Source of the DNA: Microtetraspora glauca | Lineage (GTDB): Bacteria > Actinomycetota > Actinomycetes > Streptosporangiales > Streptosporangiaceae | Length of the DNA: 64,000 nucleotides | Direction of reading: 5' to 3' | Assembly (NCBI GenBank): GCA_001570385.1 | Contig: BBYL01000021.1 | Location: 186,001-250,000 of the forward strand | In this document: positions 51,971 to 61,466 of the stretch, piece by piece | Layout of the letters: every line of letters begins with the position of its first letter | Numbering within the stretch: position 1 is the first letter of the stretch | The notes under the pieces: generated by a model | What the model was told of the DNA's origin: nothing | Seen by the model: only the letters and a program-made list of their open reading frames with translations | The model's database searches: none | Program-made: the position numbers and the translations under genes

Positions 51971-52404
51971 CCTGGTGGTCGGTGGTCCGCTTCCTGCATG
52001 TCCTGTCGGCGGCCCTGTGGGTCGGCGGCCAGCTCACCGTGTCGCTCATCGTGCTGCCGCTGGCCCGCCGCCTGCTGGACGCCGAACGGCGCGCCACGGT
52101 GCTGAACGCCGTCGGCCGCCGCTTCGGCATGTTCACCGGCGCGGTGTTCCTGCCGGTCCAGATCGGCACCGGCGTGGCCATCGCCTGGCACAAGGGCGTG
52201 ACCTGGGCCTCGCTCGCCGAACCCGGCTACGGCCGCATTCTCGCGGCAAAGCTCGCGCTGTTCTGCGCGGTCATGGCGGCGGCCGCCGTGCACGGCTGGG
52301 CCTCCCCCAAGGGGCTGCCCGGCCTGGCCCGCACCATGGCGGTGGCCGCCCTGGTCGGCTCGGTCGGCATCATCGTGCTCGCCGCCGCACTGCCGGCGAC
52401 CTGA
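51967..52404 (+). CDS. Small membrane protein coupled to nirK (CopD/DUF2269-like)
   Basis: A 145-residue protein with four hydrophobic segments beginning WWSVVRFLHVLSAALWVGGQLTVSLIVLPL; the H...W-GG pattern is shared with CopD-type copper-handling and similar heme-binding-like membrane proteins. The start overlaps the nirK stop (ATGA). It may serve copper delivery or electron transfer to nitrite reductase; that is an inference from position. Confidence 0.7.
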   Translation: MTWWSVVRFLHVLSAALWVGGQLTVSLIVLPLARRLLDAERRATVLNAVGRRFGMFTGAVFLPVQIGTGVAIAWHKGVTWASLAEPGYGRILAAKLALFCAVMAAAAVHGWASPKGLPGLARTMAVAALVGSVGIIVLAAALPAT

Positions 52405-52585
52405 CCTGCCGTCCTGACCAGACGACCGGACACACCGGATCCCATTCCGATAACGACCATCCGCGCACCTGATGCCGCCGTCGGCCCCGCACCTTCGTCC
52501 TGACCTGCCGCCCGACGTCGCCACCTGCCGGACCATCTGCCGGGCCATCTGCCGCGCCGCGTGGTCCGCGGTACCAAAGATCATC

Positions 52586-52621
52586 GGGACCTTACGCAGC
52601 CACGACCGGGACCAAAGTCCC
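52586..52621. promoter_or_regulatory. Tandem DosR/DevR-like boxes before narK
   Basis: GGGACCAAAGTCCC (52608-52621) has 13 of 14 positions of the core GGGACTWWAGTCCC and is a near-perfect dyad. A second, weaker half-site-like element starts at 52586 (GGGACCTTACGCAG), again 22 bases away. The strong box ends 66 bases before the narK ATG. In Mycobacterium tuberculosis narK2 is a known DosR target. Confidence 0.7.
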
Positions 52622-52687
52622 TGATGCTCTCCCATAACGGGCCACAAAACTTGCATTCAGGATGCGATTTTGGGAACTGGGGCGAGA

Positions 52688-53884
52688 ATGACCACCGTCA
52701 CTCCTCTGATAACACACACGGCCATGGCGGGCCGTACCCGCGCGCTTGTCCTCGCGACGGCGGCCTTCGCGGTGAACTTCTGGGCCTGGGCGCTACTCAG
52801 CCCCCTCGGGCCGACGTACAAGGACCTGCTCGCCCTGACCCCGTTCGAGGTGTCGATGCTGGTGGCGGTCCCGGTCATCGTCGGATCGCTCGGCAGGATC
52901 GTGCTCGGCGGGCTCACCGACCGCTTCGGCGGCCGTTCGGTGTTCGGCGTCGCCGGCCTGGTCGGCATCGTGCCCGTGCTCTTCCTCGCCTTCGCCGGCA
53001 GCTACCCCTCGCTGCTGGTGGGCGGCTTCCTCCTGGGACTGACCGGCGCCACCTTCGCGATCGGCGTGCCGTACGTCAACGCCTGGTACCCGCCGGCGCG
53101 GCGCGGTCTCGCCCTCGGCGTCTTCGGGATGGGCAACATCGGCACCGCGATCTCCGGCTTCGTCACCCCCTGGCTGGCCCGCGACTTCGGCGCACGCACG
53201 CCGTTCTTCGTCGTCGCCGCCGCGCTCGTCGTCGTCGGGCTGGCCTTCCTGACCGTCGGCCGCGACGCCCCGGGCGTCACCCCGTCCACCGAGCCGTTCC
53301 TCACCCGCTTCATCCGCGCCGCGCGGCTGCGGATCACCGGTGAGCTCGCCGCGATGTACGCGCTGACCTTCGGCGGGTTCGTTGCCTTCGGCGTCTACCT
53401 GCCGCTCTATCTCAAGGACGCCTACGGGCTGACCACCGCCGACGCGGCGGCCCGCTCGGCCGGCTTCGTCGTGCTGGCCACGCTCGCCCGTCCGGTGGGC
53501 GGCTGGCTGGCCGACCGGATCGGCGGGCGACCGGTGCTGAGCGGTGCGCTCGCGACCGTCGTCGTGTGCGCGGTCATCGTGGCCTTCGGCCCCCCGATGC
53601 CGCTGGCGACCGCCGGCTTCCTGATCATGGCGGCGGCGCTCGGCCTCGGCAACGGCGCCGTGTTCGCTCTGCTCGGCCGGGCCGTACCGGCGACCATGGT
53701 GGGCTCGGCGACCGGCGTGGTGGGCGCGGCCGGAGGACTCGGCGGGTTCCTGCCGCCCATCGTGATGGGCCTGATCTTCCAGGCGACCGGCACGTACGCC
53801 ATCGGCCTGATGCTGCTGGCCGTGGTGGCGGCGGCCGCGTTCGTCTACTGCTGGTTCGTGCTCCGCGTGGCCGACCAACCCTGA
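52688..53884 (+). CDS. narK: Nitrate/nitrite transporter of the NarK family
   Basis: The 398-residue MFS protein with twelve membrane helices carries NarK signatures: GLTGATFAIGVPYVNAWYPPARRGLALGVFGMGNIG with its glycine-rich nitrate motif, and GLGNGAVFALLGRAVP as the second motif. It imports nitrate or exchanges it with nitrite. ATG 52688 follows GGGGCGAGA; TTG 52670 is less likely. It precedes narG by 54 bases and should head the nar operon. Confidence 0.93.
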   Translation: MTTVTPLITHTAMAGRTRALVLATAAFAVNFWAWALLSPLGPTYKDLLALTPFEVSMLVAVPVIVGSLGRIVLGGLTDRFGGRSVFGVAGLVGIVPVLFLAFAGSYPSLLVGGFLLGLTGATFAIGVPYVNAWYPPARRGLALGVFGMGNIGTAISGFVTPWLARDFGARTPFFVVAAALVVVGLAFLTVGRDAPGVTPSTEPFLTRFIRAARLRITGELAAMYALTFGGFVAFGVYLPLYLKDAYGLTTADAAARSAGFVVLATLARPVGGWLADRIGGRPVLSGALATVVVCAVIVAFGPPMPLATAGFLIMAAALGLGNGAVFALLGRAVPATMVGSATGVVGAAGGLGGFLPPIVMGLIFQATGTYAIGLMLLAVVAAAAFVYCWFVLRVADQP

Positions 53885-53938
53885 CCCGCACCGCCCCCGA
53901 CACATCGATCGACGACTCGAACGAAGAGGAGCACACAC

Positions 53939-56900
53939 ATGGCGGGCATGGACGGGCCCATCGACGACGCCCTGCTGAAGCTGGGCCGGCACCTGCACAG
54001 GGGTGAGCCGTCCGGCGACCGGAGGACCCTGTACCAGGTCGGCGGGCGCCGGGGCGACGCCTTCTACCGCGACCGGTGGAGCCACGACAAGGTCGTCCGC
54101 TCCACCCACGGCGTGAACTGCACCGGATCCTGCTCCTGGAAGGTGTACGTCAAGGACGGCGTCATCACCTGGGAGGCGCAGCAGACCGACTATCCCAGCG
54201 CCGGCGCCGACCGGCCCGGGTACGAGCCGCGCGGCTGCCCCAGAGGCGCCGCCTTCTCCTGGTACACCTACTCCCCCACCCGGGTCAGGTTCCCGTACGC
54301 CAGGGGCGTGCTGGTGGAGATGTACCGCGAGGCGAAGGCCCGGCTGGGCGACCCCGTCGAGGCGTGGGCCGAGATCGTCTCCGACCCCGGCAAGCGGCGC
54401 CGCTACCAGTCCGTCCGCGGCAGGGGCGGCCTGGTCCGCGTCACCTGGGACGAGGCGACCGAGATGATCGCCGCCGCGCACGTACACACGATCAAGACGT
54501 ACGGCCCGGACCGGGTGGCGGGCTTCTCGCCCATCCCCGCGATGTCGATGGCCTCGCACGCCGTCGGCGCCCGGTTCGTGTCCCTGATCGGCGGGTCGAT
54601 GCTGTCGTTCTACGACTGGTACGCCGATCTGCCCGTCGCCTCGCCCCAGGTGTTCGGCGACCAGACCGACGTCCCCGAGTCGGCGGATTGGTGGGATGCC
54701 GCCTACCTGATGCTGTGGGGCTCCAACGTGCCCGTCACCCGCACCCCGGACGCCCACTACATGGCCGAGGCCCGCTACCGGGGGCAGAAGGTCGTCGTCC
54801 TGTCCCCTGACTACAGCGACGCGGCCAAGTTCGCCGACGAGTGGCTCGCGCCCCGGCCCGGCACCGACGGCGCCCTCGCCATGGCCATGGGCCACGTCAT
54901 CCTCAACGAGTTCTTCGTCGAGCGGGAGACGCCGTACTTCACCGGCTACGCCAAGCGCTTCACCGACCTGCCCTTCCTCGTACGGCTGCGCGAGCACGAC
55001 GGCGCGTACCTGCCGGACAAGTTCCTCACCGCCGCCGACCTCGGCGAGGAGGGCCAGGAGGCCGCGTTCAAGACCGTGCTGCTCGACGAGCGGACCGGGG
55101 AGCCGGTGATCCCGGGCGGCTCGCTCGGCTTCCGCTACGCGCCGGAGGGTGAAGGCCGCTGGAACCTCGACCTCGGCGACACCGACCCCGCCCTCACCCT
55201 GATCGGCACGGGTGGCGCTCATGGCGCTCATGGCGTCGATGGCACGGACGGCGTCGGCGGCGAGTCCGTCGTCGTGGCGCTGCCCCGGTTCGACCAGCCC
55301 TCCGGCGGTCCGTCCGGCGACTGGGCGGGCGGCGGCGCGCTGCTCAGGGGCGTCCCCGTCCGGCGGGTGGGCGGCCACCTCGTGACCACCGTCTTCGACC
55401 TGCTCCTCGCCCAGTACGGCGTCGCCCGCCCGGGCCTCCCCGGCGACTGGCCGTACGGGTACGACGACCCCGCCGTGCCGTACACGCCGGCCTGGCAGGA
55501 GGAGATCACCTCGGTGCCGGCAACCAGGGCGGCCAGGATCGCCCGGGAGTTCGCCGCCAACGCCGAGGAGTCCCACGGCCGATCAATGATCATCATGGGG
55601 GCGGGGACCAACCACTGGTTCCATTCCGACACCATGTACCGCTGCTTCCTGGCGCTCCTGACGATCACCGGCTGCCAGGGAGTCAACGGTGGCGGCTGGG
55701 CCCACTACGTCGGCCAGGAGAAGTGCCGGCCGATCACCGGCTGGGCCCAGCTCGCCTTCGGGCTGGACTGGGCCCGCCCGCCCCGGCAGATGATCGGCAC
55801 CGCCTACTGGTACCTGCACACCGACCAGTGGCGCTACGACACCTACACGACCGACGTGGTCGCCTCGCCCCTCGGGAGCGGCACGTTCGCGGGGAAGGCG
55901 ACCGCGGACCTGCTGGCCCAGTCGGCCCGCCTGGGCTGGATGCCGTCCTATCCCACCTTCGACCGCAACCCCCTCGACCTCGCCGACGAGGCCGCGGCGG
56001 CCGGCCAGGAGGCCGGGCCGTACATCGTGGAGCGGATCCGGTCGGGCGACCTCGGCTTCGCCTGCGAGGACCCCGACGCGCCGGAGAACTGGCCGCGCGT
56101 CCTGACCGTGTGGCGGGCCAACCTGCTCGGCTCCTCCGCCAAGGGCAACGAGTACTTCCTGCGCCACCTGCTCGGCGCCGACTCCTCGCTCCGCGCCACC
56201 GAGGCCGAACCCGGCCGGCGCCCCCGCGACGTCGTCTGGCGGGAGGCCCACGACGAGACCCACGACGAGACCCACGACGAGACCCACGACGGGGCCCGCG
56301 CGGAGACCGGAGCGGAGACCGGCGAGCAGGCGGGCGGGCCGCGCGGCAAGCTCGACCTGCTGCTGTCGCTCGATTTCCGGATGACCTCCACCACGCTGTT
56401 CAGCGACATCGTGCTCCCCGCCGCGACCTGGTACGAGAAGCACGACCTGTCCTCCACCGACATGCACCCGTTCGTGCACGCCTTCACCCCGGCCATCGAC
56501 CCGCCGTGGCAGACCCGCACCGACTTCGCCGCCTTCCACGCCATCGCCGAGGCGTTCAGCGCCCTGGCCGAGCGGCATCTCGGCGTCCGCCGCGACATCG
56601 TCGCGGTGCCGCTGCTGCACGACACGCCCGACGAGCTCGCCACCCCGCACGGCCGGGTACGCGACTGGCGCGAGACCGGCGAGACCCCCGTGCCCGGCCG
56701 CACCTTCCCCAAGATCGCCACCGTCGAGCGGGACTACGGCGCGATCGCCGCCAAGATGGCCGCCCTCGGCCCCCTGGTCGACCGGCTCGGCGCCACCACC
56801 AAGGGACTCACCTTCGACGTGGAGAGCGAGATCGACCGGCTCCGCCAGGAGAACGGCACCATGAGGTCGGGCGTCGCCGCCGGCCGCCCCTCGCTGGCGA

Positions 56901-57748
56901 CCGACATCGCCATGTGCGAGACGATCCTCGCGCTGTCCGGGACCACCAACGGCCACCTGGCGGCGCAGGGCTACGCCACGCTGGCCCGCCGTACCGGCAC
57001 CTCGTTCGACGGGCTCGCCGACGAACACCGGCGCATCACCTTCGCCGACACCCAGGCCCGCCCGGTGCCCGTGATCACCTCGCCCGAGTGGTCGGGCAGC
57101 GAGACCGGCGGACGGCGCTACTCGGCGTTCACCACCAACGTCGAGCACGCCAAACCCTGGCACACGCTCACGGGACGGCAGCACTTCTACCTCGACCACG
57201 ACTGGATCCAGGAGGCGGGCGAGGCCCTGCCGGTCTACCGGCCGCCGCTGAACATGACCGCGATGTTCGGCGAGCCGGAGTCGGTGTCCGACGGCGTCGT
57301 CGTGCGCTACCTGACCCCGCACTCGAAGTGGTCCATCCACTCCGAGTACCAGGACAACCTGCTGATGCTGACGCTCTCGCGCGGCGGCCCCACCATCTGG
57401 ATGAGCCCGGCCGACGCCGCCAAGGCCGGCGTCGGCGACAACGACTGGGTGGAGGCGGTCAACCGCAACGGCGTGGTCGTGGCGCGGGCGGTCGTCTCCC
57501 ACCGCATGCCGCAGGGCACCGTGTACATGTACCACGCGCAGGAGCGGGTCGTGGACGTGCCCAAGAGCGAGACGACCGGCAAACGCGGCGGCATCCACAA
57601 CTCCCTGACCCGGCTGCTCGTCAAACCGACCCACCTGATCGGCGGCTACGCCCAGCTCTCGTTCGCCTTCAACTACCTCGGCCCGACCGGGAACCAGCGC
57701 GACGAGGTCACGGTGATCCGGCGCCGCGCCCAGGAGGTCGACTACTGA
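53939..57748 (+). CDS. narG: Respiratory nitrate reductase alpha subunit (molybdopterin)
   Basis: A 1269-residue NarG that reduces nitrate to nitrite at a bis-MGD molybdenum site. FS0 cluster ligands His57, Cys61, Cys65 and Cys100 (HGVNCTGSC ... GCPRG) and the Mo ligand Asp226 (FYDWYADLP) are present. No twin-arginine signal is evident in the first 40 residues, as expected for the cytoplasm-facing form. Low-complexity insertions GGAHGAHGVDG (about 425) and HDET repeats (about 770) interrupt the middle; the second comes from a DNA tandem repeat. GAGGAG precedes the start. Confidence 0.96.
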   Translation: MAGMDGPIDDALLKLGRHLHRGEPSGDRRTLYQVGGRRGDAFYRDRWSHDKVVRSTHGVNCTGSCSWKVYVKDGVITWEAQQTDYPSAGADRPGYEPRGCPRGAAFSWYTYSPTRVRFPYARGVLVEMYREAKARLGDPVEAWAEIVSDPGKRRRYQSVRGRGGLVRVTWDEATEMIAAAHVHTIKTYGPDRVAGFSPIPAMSMASHAVGARFVSLIGGSMLSFYDWYADLPVASPQVFGDQTDVPESADWWDAAYLMLWGSNVPVTRTPDAHYMAEARYRGQKVVVLSPDYSDAAKFADEWLAPRPGTDGALAMAMGHVILNEFFVERETPYFTGYAKRFTDLPFLVRLREHDGAYLPDKFLTAADLGEEGQEAAFKTVLLDERTGEPVIPGGSLGFRYAPEGEGRWNLDLGDTDPALTLIGTGGAHGAHGVDGTDGVGGESVVVALPRFDQPSGGPSGDWAGGGALLRGVPVRRVGGHLVTTVFDLLLAQYGVARPGLPGDWPYGYDDPAVPYTPAWQEEITSVPATRAARIAREFAANAEESHGRSMIIMGAGTNHWFHSDTMYRCFLALLTITGCQGVNGGGWAHYVGQEKCRPITGWAQLAFGLDWARPPRQMIGTAYWYLHTDQWRYDTYTTDVVASPLGSGTFAGKATADLLAQSARLGWMPSYPTFDRNPLDLADEAAAAGQEAGPYIVERIRSGDLGFACEDPDAPENWPRVLTVWRANLLGSSAKGNEYFLRHLLGADSSLRATEAEPGRRPRDVVWREAHDETHDETHDETHDGARAETGAETGEQAGGPRGKLDLLLSLDFRMTSTTLFSDIVLPAATWYEKHDLSSTDMHPFVHAFTPAIDPPWQTRTDFAAFHAIAEAFSALAERHLGVRRDIVAVPLLHDTPDELATPHGRVRDWRETGETPVPGRTFPKIATVERDYGAIAAKMAALGPLVDRLGATTKGLTFDVESEIDRLRQENGTMRSGVAAGRPSLATDIAMCETILALSGTTNGHLAAQGYATLARRTGTSFDGLADEHRRITFADTQARPVPVITSPEWSGSETGGRRYSAFTTNVEHAKPWHTLTGRQHFYLDHDWIQEAGEALPVYRPPLNMTAMFGEPESVSDGVVVRYLTPHSKWSIHSEYQDNLLMLTLSRGGPTIWMSPADAAKAGVGDNDWVEAVNRNGVVVARAVVSHRMPQGTVYMYHAQERVVDVPKSETTGKRGGIHNSLTRLLVKPTHLIGGYAQLSFAFNYLGPTGNQRDEVTVIRRRAQEVDY
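56249..56296. repeat. 12-bp tandem repeats inside narG
   Basis: CACGACGAGACC is present three times perfectly and once as CACGACGGGGCC, coding HDET-type tetrapeptides. The period keeps the reading frame. Confidence 0.9.
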
Positions 57749-57833
57749 TGCGCGAACAAGGAACGGTGAGCCCGCGATGAGGCCCGAGCGACACGACGGC
57801 AACGGATACGAAGGACAGGTGGACGAGCGATGA
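57748..57833 (+). other. Two tiny coupled ORFs in the narG-narH gap
   Basis: ATG at 57748 shares a base with the narG stop (TGATG) and reads 10 codons to TGA 57778-57780. That stop overlaps an ATG at 57777 (ATGA) reading 18 codons (MRPERHDGNGYEGQVDER) to TGA 57831-57833, which in turn overlaps the narH ATG at 57830. Chained stops and starts would let ribosomes pass from narG to narH; the peptides themselves are probably meaningless. Confidence 0.4.
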
Positions 57834-59485
57834 CCAGGGTCATGGCCCAGCTCGCCATGGTGATGAACCTCGACAAGTGCATCGGCTGCCACACCTGCTC
57901 GGTCACCTGCAAACAGGCGTGGACCAACAGGTCCGGCACCGAGTACGTCTGGTTCAACAACGTCGAGACCCGCCCCGGCCAGGGCTACCCCCGCACCTAC
58001 CAGGACCAGGAGAAGTGGCAAGGCGGCTGGGAGCTGAACGGGCGCGGCCGACTCCGGCTGAAGGCCGGCGGACGGCTGCGCAAGCTGCTCAGCATCTTCG
58101 CCAACCCGGTCATGCCATCGATCCAGGACTACTACGAACCCTGGACCTACGACTACGACCGGCTCTTCTCCGCGCCCGTCCAGGACAGCACGCCCGTCGC
58201 ACGGCCTCGATCCCTCATCAGCGGCGCCCCGACGAAGATCACCTGGAGCGCGAACTGGGACGACAACCTGGCCGGCGCCCCCGAACTCGCCCCCGCCGAC
58301 CCGATCCTGAGAAGGATGTCCGACCAGGTCAAGCTGGAGTTCGAGCGGGCGTTCATGTTCTATCTGCCGCGCATCTGCGAGCACTGCCTGAACCCCTCGT
58401 GCGTGGCCTCCTGCCCGTCCGGGGCGATGTACAAGCGGAGCGAGGACGGCATCGTCCTGGTGGACCAGGACCGCTGCCGGGGCTGGCGCATGTGCGTGAC
58501 GGGCTGCCCGTACAAGAAGGTCTACTTCAACCACAAGACCGGGAAGGCCGAGAAGTGCACCTTCTGCTATCCCCGCGTCGAGGTGGGCATCCCGACCGTC
58601 TGCTCGGAGACCTGCGTCGGCCGCCTGCGCTACATCGGCCTGATCCTCTACGACGCCGACCGGGTGATCGACGCCGCGACCGTCCCTGACGAGAAGGACC
58701 TGTTCGCGGCGCAGAAAGGCGTCCTCCTCGACCCGCACGACCCGGAGGTGATCGCGGCGGCACGCCGGGACGGCATCCCCGAGGACTGGCTGGAGGCCGC
58801 CCGCCGCTCCCCCATCCACAAGCTGATCTTCGAGTACGGTCTGGCGCTGCCGCTGCATCCGGAGTTCCGCACGATGCCGATGGTCTGGTACATCCCGCCG
58901 CTGTCGCCAGTGGTCGACGCCCTGGCCGGCACCGGCCACGACGGCGAGGAGGCCGGGAACCTCTTCGGCGCGATCGACTCGCTGCGCATCCCCGTCGAGT
59001 ACCTCGCCGAGCTGTTCACCGCGGGCGACCCCGAGCCCGTACGGGACGTGCTGCGGCGACTGGCCGCGATGCGCTCCTACATGCGCCGCGTCAACCTCGG
59101 CCGCGCCCCCAGGGAGTCCATCGCCGCCGCCGTCGGGATGACCGGCGAGCAGATCGAGCAGATGCACCGCCTGCTCGCCATCGCCCCCTACGACGAGCGG
59201 TACGTCATCCCCAAGGCCCACGCCGAGCAAGGGGCCCAACTGGAGGAACTCGCCACCGGCTGCAGCCTCGACTACGACGGCGGCCCCGGCATGAGCGGCC
59301 CGTTCGGCGAGGCGTCAGGGCAACCACGACCGGTCGCGGTGGAGACCTTCCACGCGCTCAAGGAACGACAGGAGAGCGGCGCGCTCGTCGACCCCGCCGA
59401 CCGGGAAGGACGGGTCAACCTCCTCAACTGGGACGGCAAGGGGCTGCCCACCGGGCTGTTCCCGCGAAAGAAGGAGGACAGGTGA
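57830..59485 (+). CDS. narH: Respiratory nitrate reductase beta subunit (Fe-S)
   Basis: The 551-residue electron-transfer subunit holds four cluster motifs: Cys17, 20, 23, 27 (CIGCHTCSVTC), CEHCLNPSCVASCPSG, CRGWRMCVTGCPYKK (Trp replacing one Cys, the usual [3Fe-4S] sign) and CTFCYPRVEVGIPTVCSETC. It passes electrons from NarI heme to NarG. It overlaps narJ by four bases. Confidence 0.96.
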   Translation: MTRVMAQLAMVMNLDKCIGCHTCSVTCKQAWTNRSGTEYVWFNNVETRPGQGYPRTYQDQEKWQGGWELNGRGRLRLKAGGRLRKLLSIFANPVMPSIQDYYEPWTYDYDRLFSAPVQDSTPVARPRSLISGAPTKITWSANWDDNLAGAPELAPADPILRRMSDQVKLEFERAFMFYLPRICEHCLNPSCVASCPSGAMYKRSEDGIVLVDQDRCRGWRMCVTGCPYKKVYFNHKTGKAEKCTFCYPRVEVGIPTVCSETCVGRLRYIGLILYDADRVIDAATVPDEKDLFAAQKGVLLDPHDPEVIAAARRDGIPEDWLEAARRSPIHKLIFEYGLALPLHPEFRTMPMVWYIPPLSPVVDALAGTGHDGEEAGNLFGAIDSLRIPVEYLAELFTAGDPEPVRDVLRRLAAMRSYMRRVNLGRAPRESIAAAVGMTGEQIEQMHRLLAIAPYDERYVIPKAHAEQGAQLEELATGCSLDYDGGPGMSGPFGEASGQPRPVAVETFHALKERQESGALVDPADREGRVNLLNWDGKGLPTGLFPRKKEDR

Positions 59486-60171
59486 TCCGCCGACACGCCC
59501 CCGCGCCTGAAGACGTCCGGGAAGGCCACCCCGGCGACGGCACCTATCAGGATGCCCGACAGCCCGACTTGCGCACCGTCCACCTGGTCGCCTCGGTGCT
59601 GCTGGACTATCCCGACGAGCGGCTGCATGAGGCCCGGCCTGTGCTGGCACGAGCCGTGTCCCGGCTGCCCACCGGGGACGCCGCACGCCACCTGACCGCC
59701 TTCCTCGACCACCTCGACGCCACCCCGCTGCCCGAGCTGGCCGAACACTACGTGGCGATCTTCGACCTCAAGCGCCGCTGCTGCCCGTACCTCACCTACT
59801 ACACCTACGGCGACACCCGCCGCCGCGGCATGGCGTTGCTGCGGTTCAAGCACGCCTACCGCGCCGCCGGGTTCGAACCGGCCGCCGGAGAACTGCCCGA
59901 CCACCTGGCCGTGGTGTGCGAGCTGTCCGGGCGCGGCGCGACCCGCGAGGCCGGCCGGCTGCTGCACGAGCACCGGACCGGCATCGAGGTTCTCCACCAT
60001 GCGCTCACCGCCGAGGGCTCGCCGTACGCGCACGTGGTCGCCGCCGTGCTGGCCACATTGCCGCCGCTCGGCGTGCGCGAGCGCGCGGCCGCGCTGCGAC
60101 TGGCCGCACAGGGCCCGCCCGCCGAGGAAGTCGGCCTCGAACCCTTCGCCGTCACGGGAGACCACCGTTGA
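59482..60171 (+). CDS. narJ: Nitrate reductase assembly chaperone NarJ
   Basis: A 229-residue TorD/NarJ-type helical chaperone needed to insert the molybdenum cofactor in NarG; it is not part of the final enzyme. Hallmarks are LLDYPDERL, the LAEHYVAIFDLKRRCCPYLTYYTYGDTRRRGMALLRFK segment, and GFEP..ELPDHLAVVCEL. GTG 59482 overlaps the narH stop. Confidence 0.93.
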   Translation: MIRRHAPAPEDVREGHPGDGTYQDARQPDLRTVHLVASVLLDYPDERLHEARPVLARAVSRLPTGDAARHLTAFLDHLDATPLPELAEHYVAIFDLKRRCCPYLTYYTYGDTRRRGMALLRFKHAYRAAGFEPAAGELPDHLAVVCELSGRGATREAGRLLHEHRTGIEVLHHALTAEGSPYAHVVAAVLATLPPLGVRERAAALRLAAQGPPAEEVGLEPFAVTGDHR

Positions 60172-60914
60172 ACGCTCTGGACCTGATCCTCTGGGGGATC
60201 GCCCCCTACCTGGCCCTCACGGTCTTCGTGCTCGGCCACGTCTGGCGCTACCGCTACGACAAGTTCGGCTGGACCACCCGCTCCTCCCAGCTGTACGAGT
60301 CGCGGCTGCTGCGCGTGGGCAGCCCGCTGTTCCATTTCGGCATCCTGATGGTGCTGCTCGGGCACGTCGGCGGCCTGCTGGTGCCCAAGAGCTGGACCGA
60401 GGCGGTGGGCGTGTCGGAGGAGACGTACCACATCACCGCCGTGGTGCTCGGCACCGTCGCGGGCGTGTGCACCGTGGGCGGCCTGGCGATCCTGATCTAC
60501 CGCCGCCGCACCGTCGGACCGGTCTTCATGGCGACCACCCGCAACGACAAGCTCATGTACGCGATGCTGGCCCTGACCCTCGTGCTCGGCCTGTCGGCCA
60601 CGGTCGCCGCCAACATCCTCGGCGGCGGCTACGACTACCGGACCACGATCTCGCCCTGGTTCCGGTCGATCTTCGCCTTCCAGCCGGAGATGTCGCTGAT
60701 GGCCGCGGCGCCGCTGCTCTTCCAGTTGCACGCCCTCTCGGCGCTCGCGCTGTTCGCGATCTGGCCGTTCACCCGCCTGGTGCACATGCTCACCGCGCCG
60801 ATCGGCTACCTGACCCGGCCGTACGTGGTGTACCGCAGCCGCGACCTCGGTGGTGAGCGCGGCACCCGGCCCGCCCGGCGCGGCTGGGAGCCGGCCGGTC
60901 CGCCGCCTCGCTGA
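60168..60914 (+). CDS. narI: Respiratory nitrate reductase gamma subunit (cytochrome b)
   Basis: The 248-residue membrane subunit has five helices with heme-b His residues in SPLFHFGILMVLLGHVGG and LHALSALALFAIWPFTRLVHM. It oxidises quinol. TTG 60168 is the start: it overlaps the narJ stop (TTGA) and GGGAG lies seven bases before it; the frame before this position is not NarI. Confidence 0.93.
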   Translation: MNALDLILWGIAPYLALTVFVLGHVWRYRYDKFGWTTRSSQLYESRLLRVGSPLFHFGILMVLLGHVGGLLVPKSWTEAVGVSEETYHITAVVLGTVAGVCTVGGLAILIYRRRTVGPVFMATTRNDKLMYAMLALTLVLGLSATVAANILGGGYDYRTTISPWFRSIFAFQPEMSLMAAAPLLFQLHALSALALFAIWPFTRLVHMLTAPIGYLTRPYVVYRSRDLGGERGTRPARRGWEPAGPPPR

Positions 60915-61466
60915 GCAGACCCTCCGAGCGAGCCCCGCAGAGCAGATCCGCTTCGTACGCCTTACTGAGCGGGCCCGCCGCCCCCGGACCGTACCTCCAG
61001 CTGGAGGACACGCCCTCTGCGCCTAGCTAGAGGCCGAACACGACGAGCCCGGGGGATGATGCCGGTGTATTGATCCGTATCGAGGGGTCCGACCTGCCAG
61101 GGCGGGAATGCGGGCAGCGTCGCTCATGGTCCACACCGTAAGCGAATCGAGACTTCAGCCAAAGGATTCAGGATAACCGCAGGTCAGAGGCGACTTCGTT
61201 GGAAATTTCTTCATTGCTGCCGGGACCCTTCTTGTGGCCGACGAACTGACCCACCAGACGTTCAGCGAGATGCTGCACCCCCAATCAAGATCAAATAGCT
61301 CTGAGCGCGTGCAGCCCACGCGCAGCCGTACGCGCGGACACGCACTCGCCCGTCAGATACGACGAAGAGCCCGCCTCTCCCCATGGAACGCCATGGAACG
61401 CCTCCCTTGGAACGGCATGGAACGCCTCCCTATTGAGAGACGCCTAGGAGAAGGGAACAGCAGCAC
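60915..61466. other. Intergenic region after nar, with short repeats
   Basis: No convincing gene. At 61381-61430 CATGGAACGCCTCCC occurs twice, 24 bases apart, and CCATGGAACG twice in tandem. A GTG-started frame from 61234 (ELTHQTFSEMLHPQ) could be a remnant of a small gene but has no recognisable family. The bases directly before 61467 contain AGGAGAAGGGAA, a good ribosome site for the next gene. Confidence 0.5.

Noticed and set aside
52793..55576. 927-codon leftward open frame across narK and narG
   Set aside because: Shadow of narK/narG third-position GC; no domain and low-complexity composition.
55583..59239. 1218-codon leftward open frame across narG and narH
   Set aside because: Same reason; narG and narH have complete cofactor motifs on the other strand.
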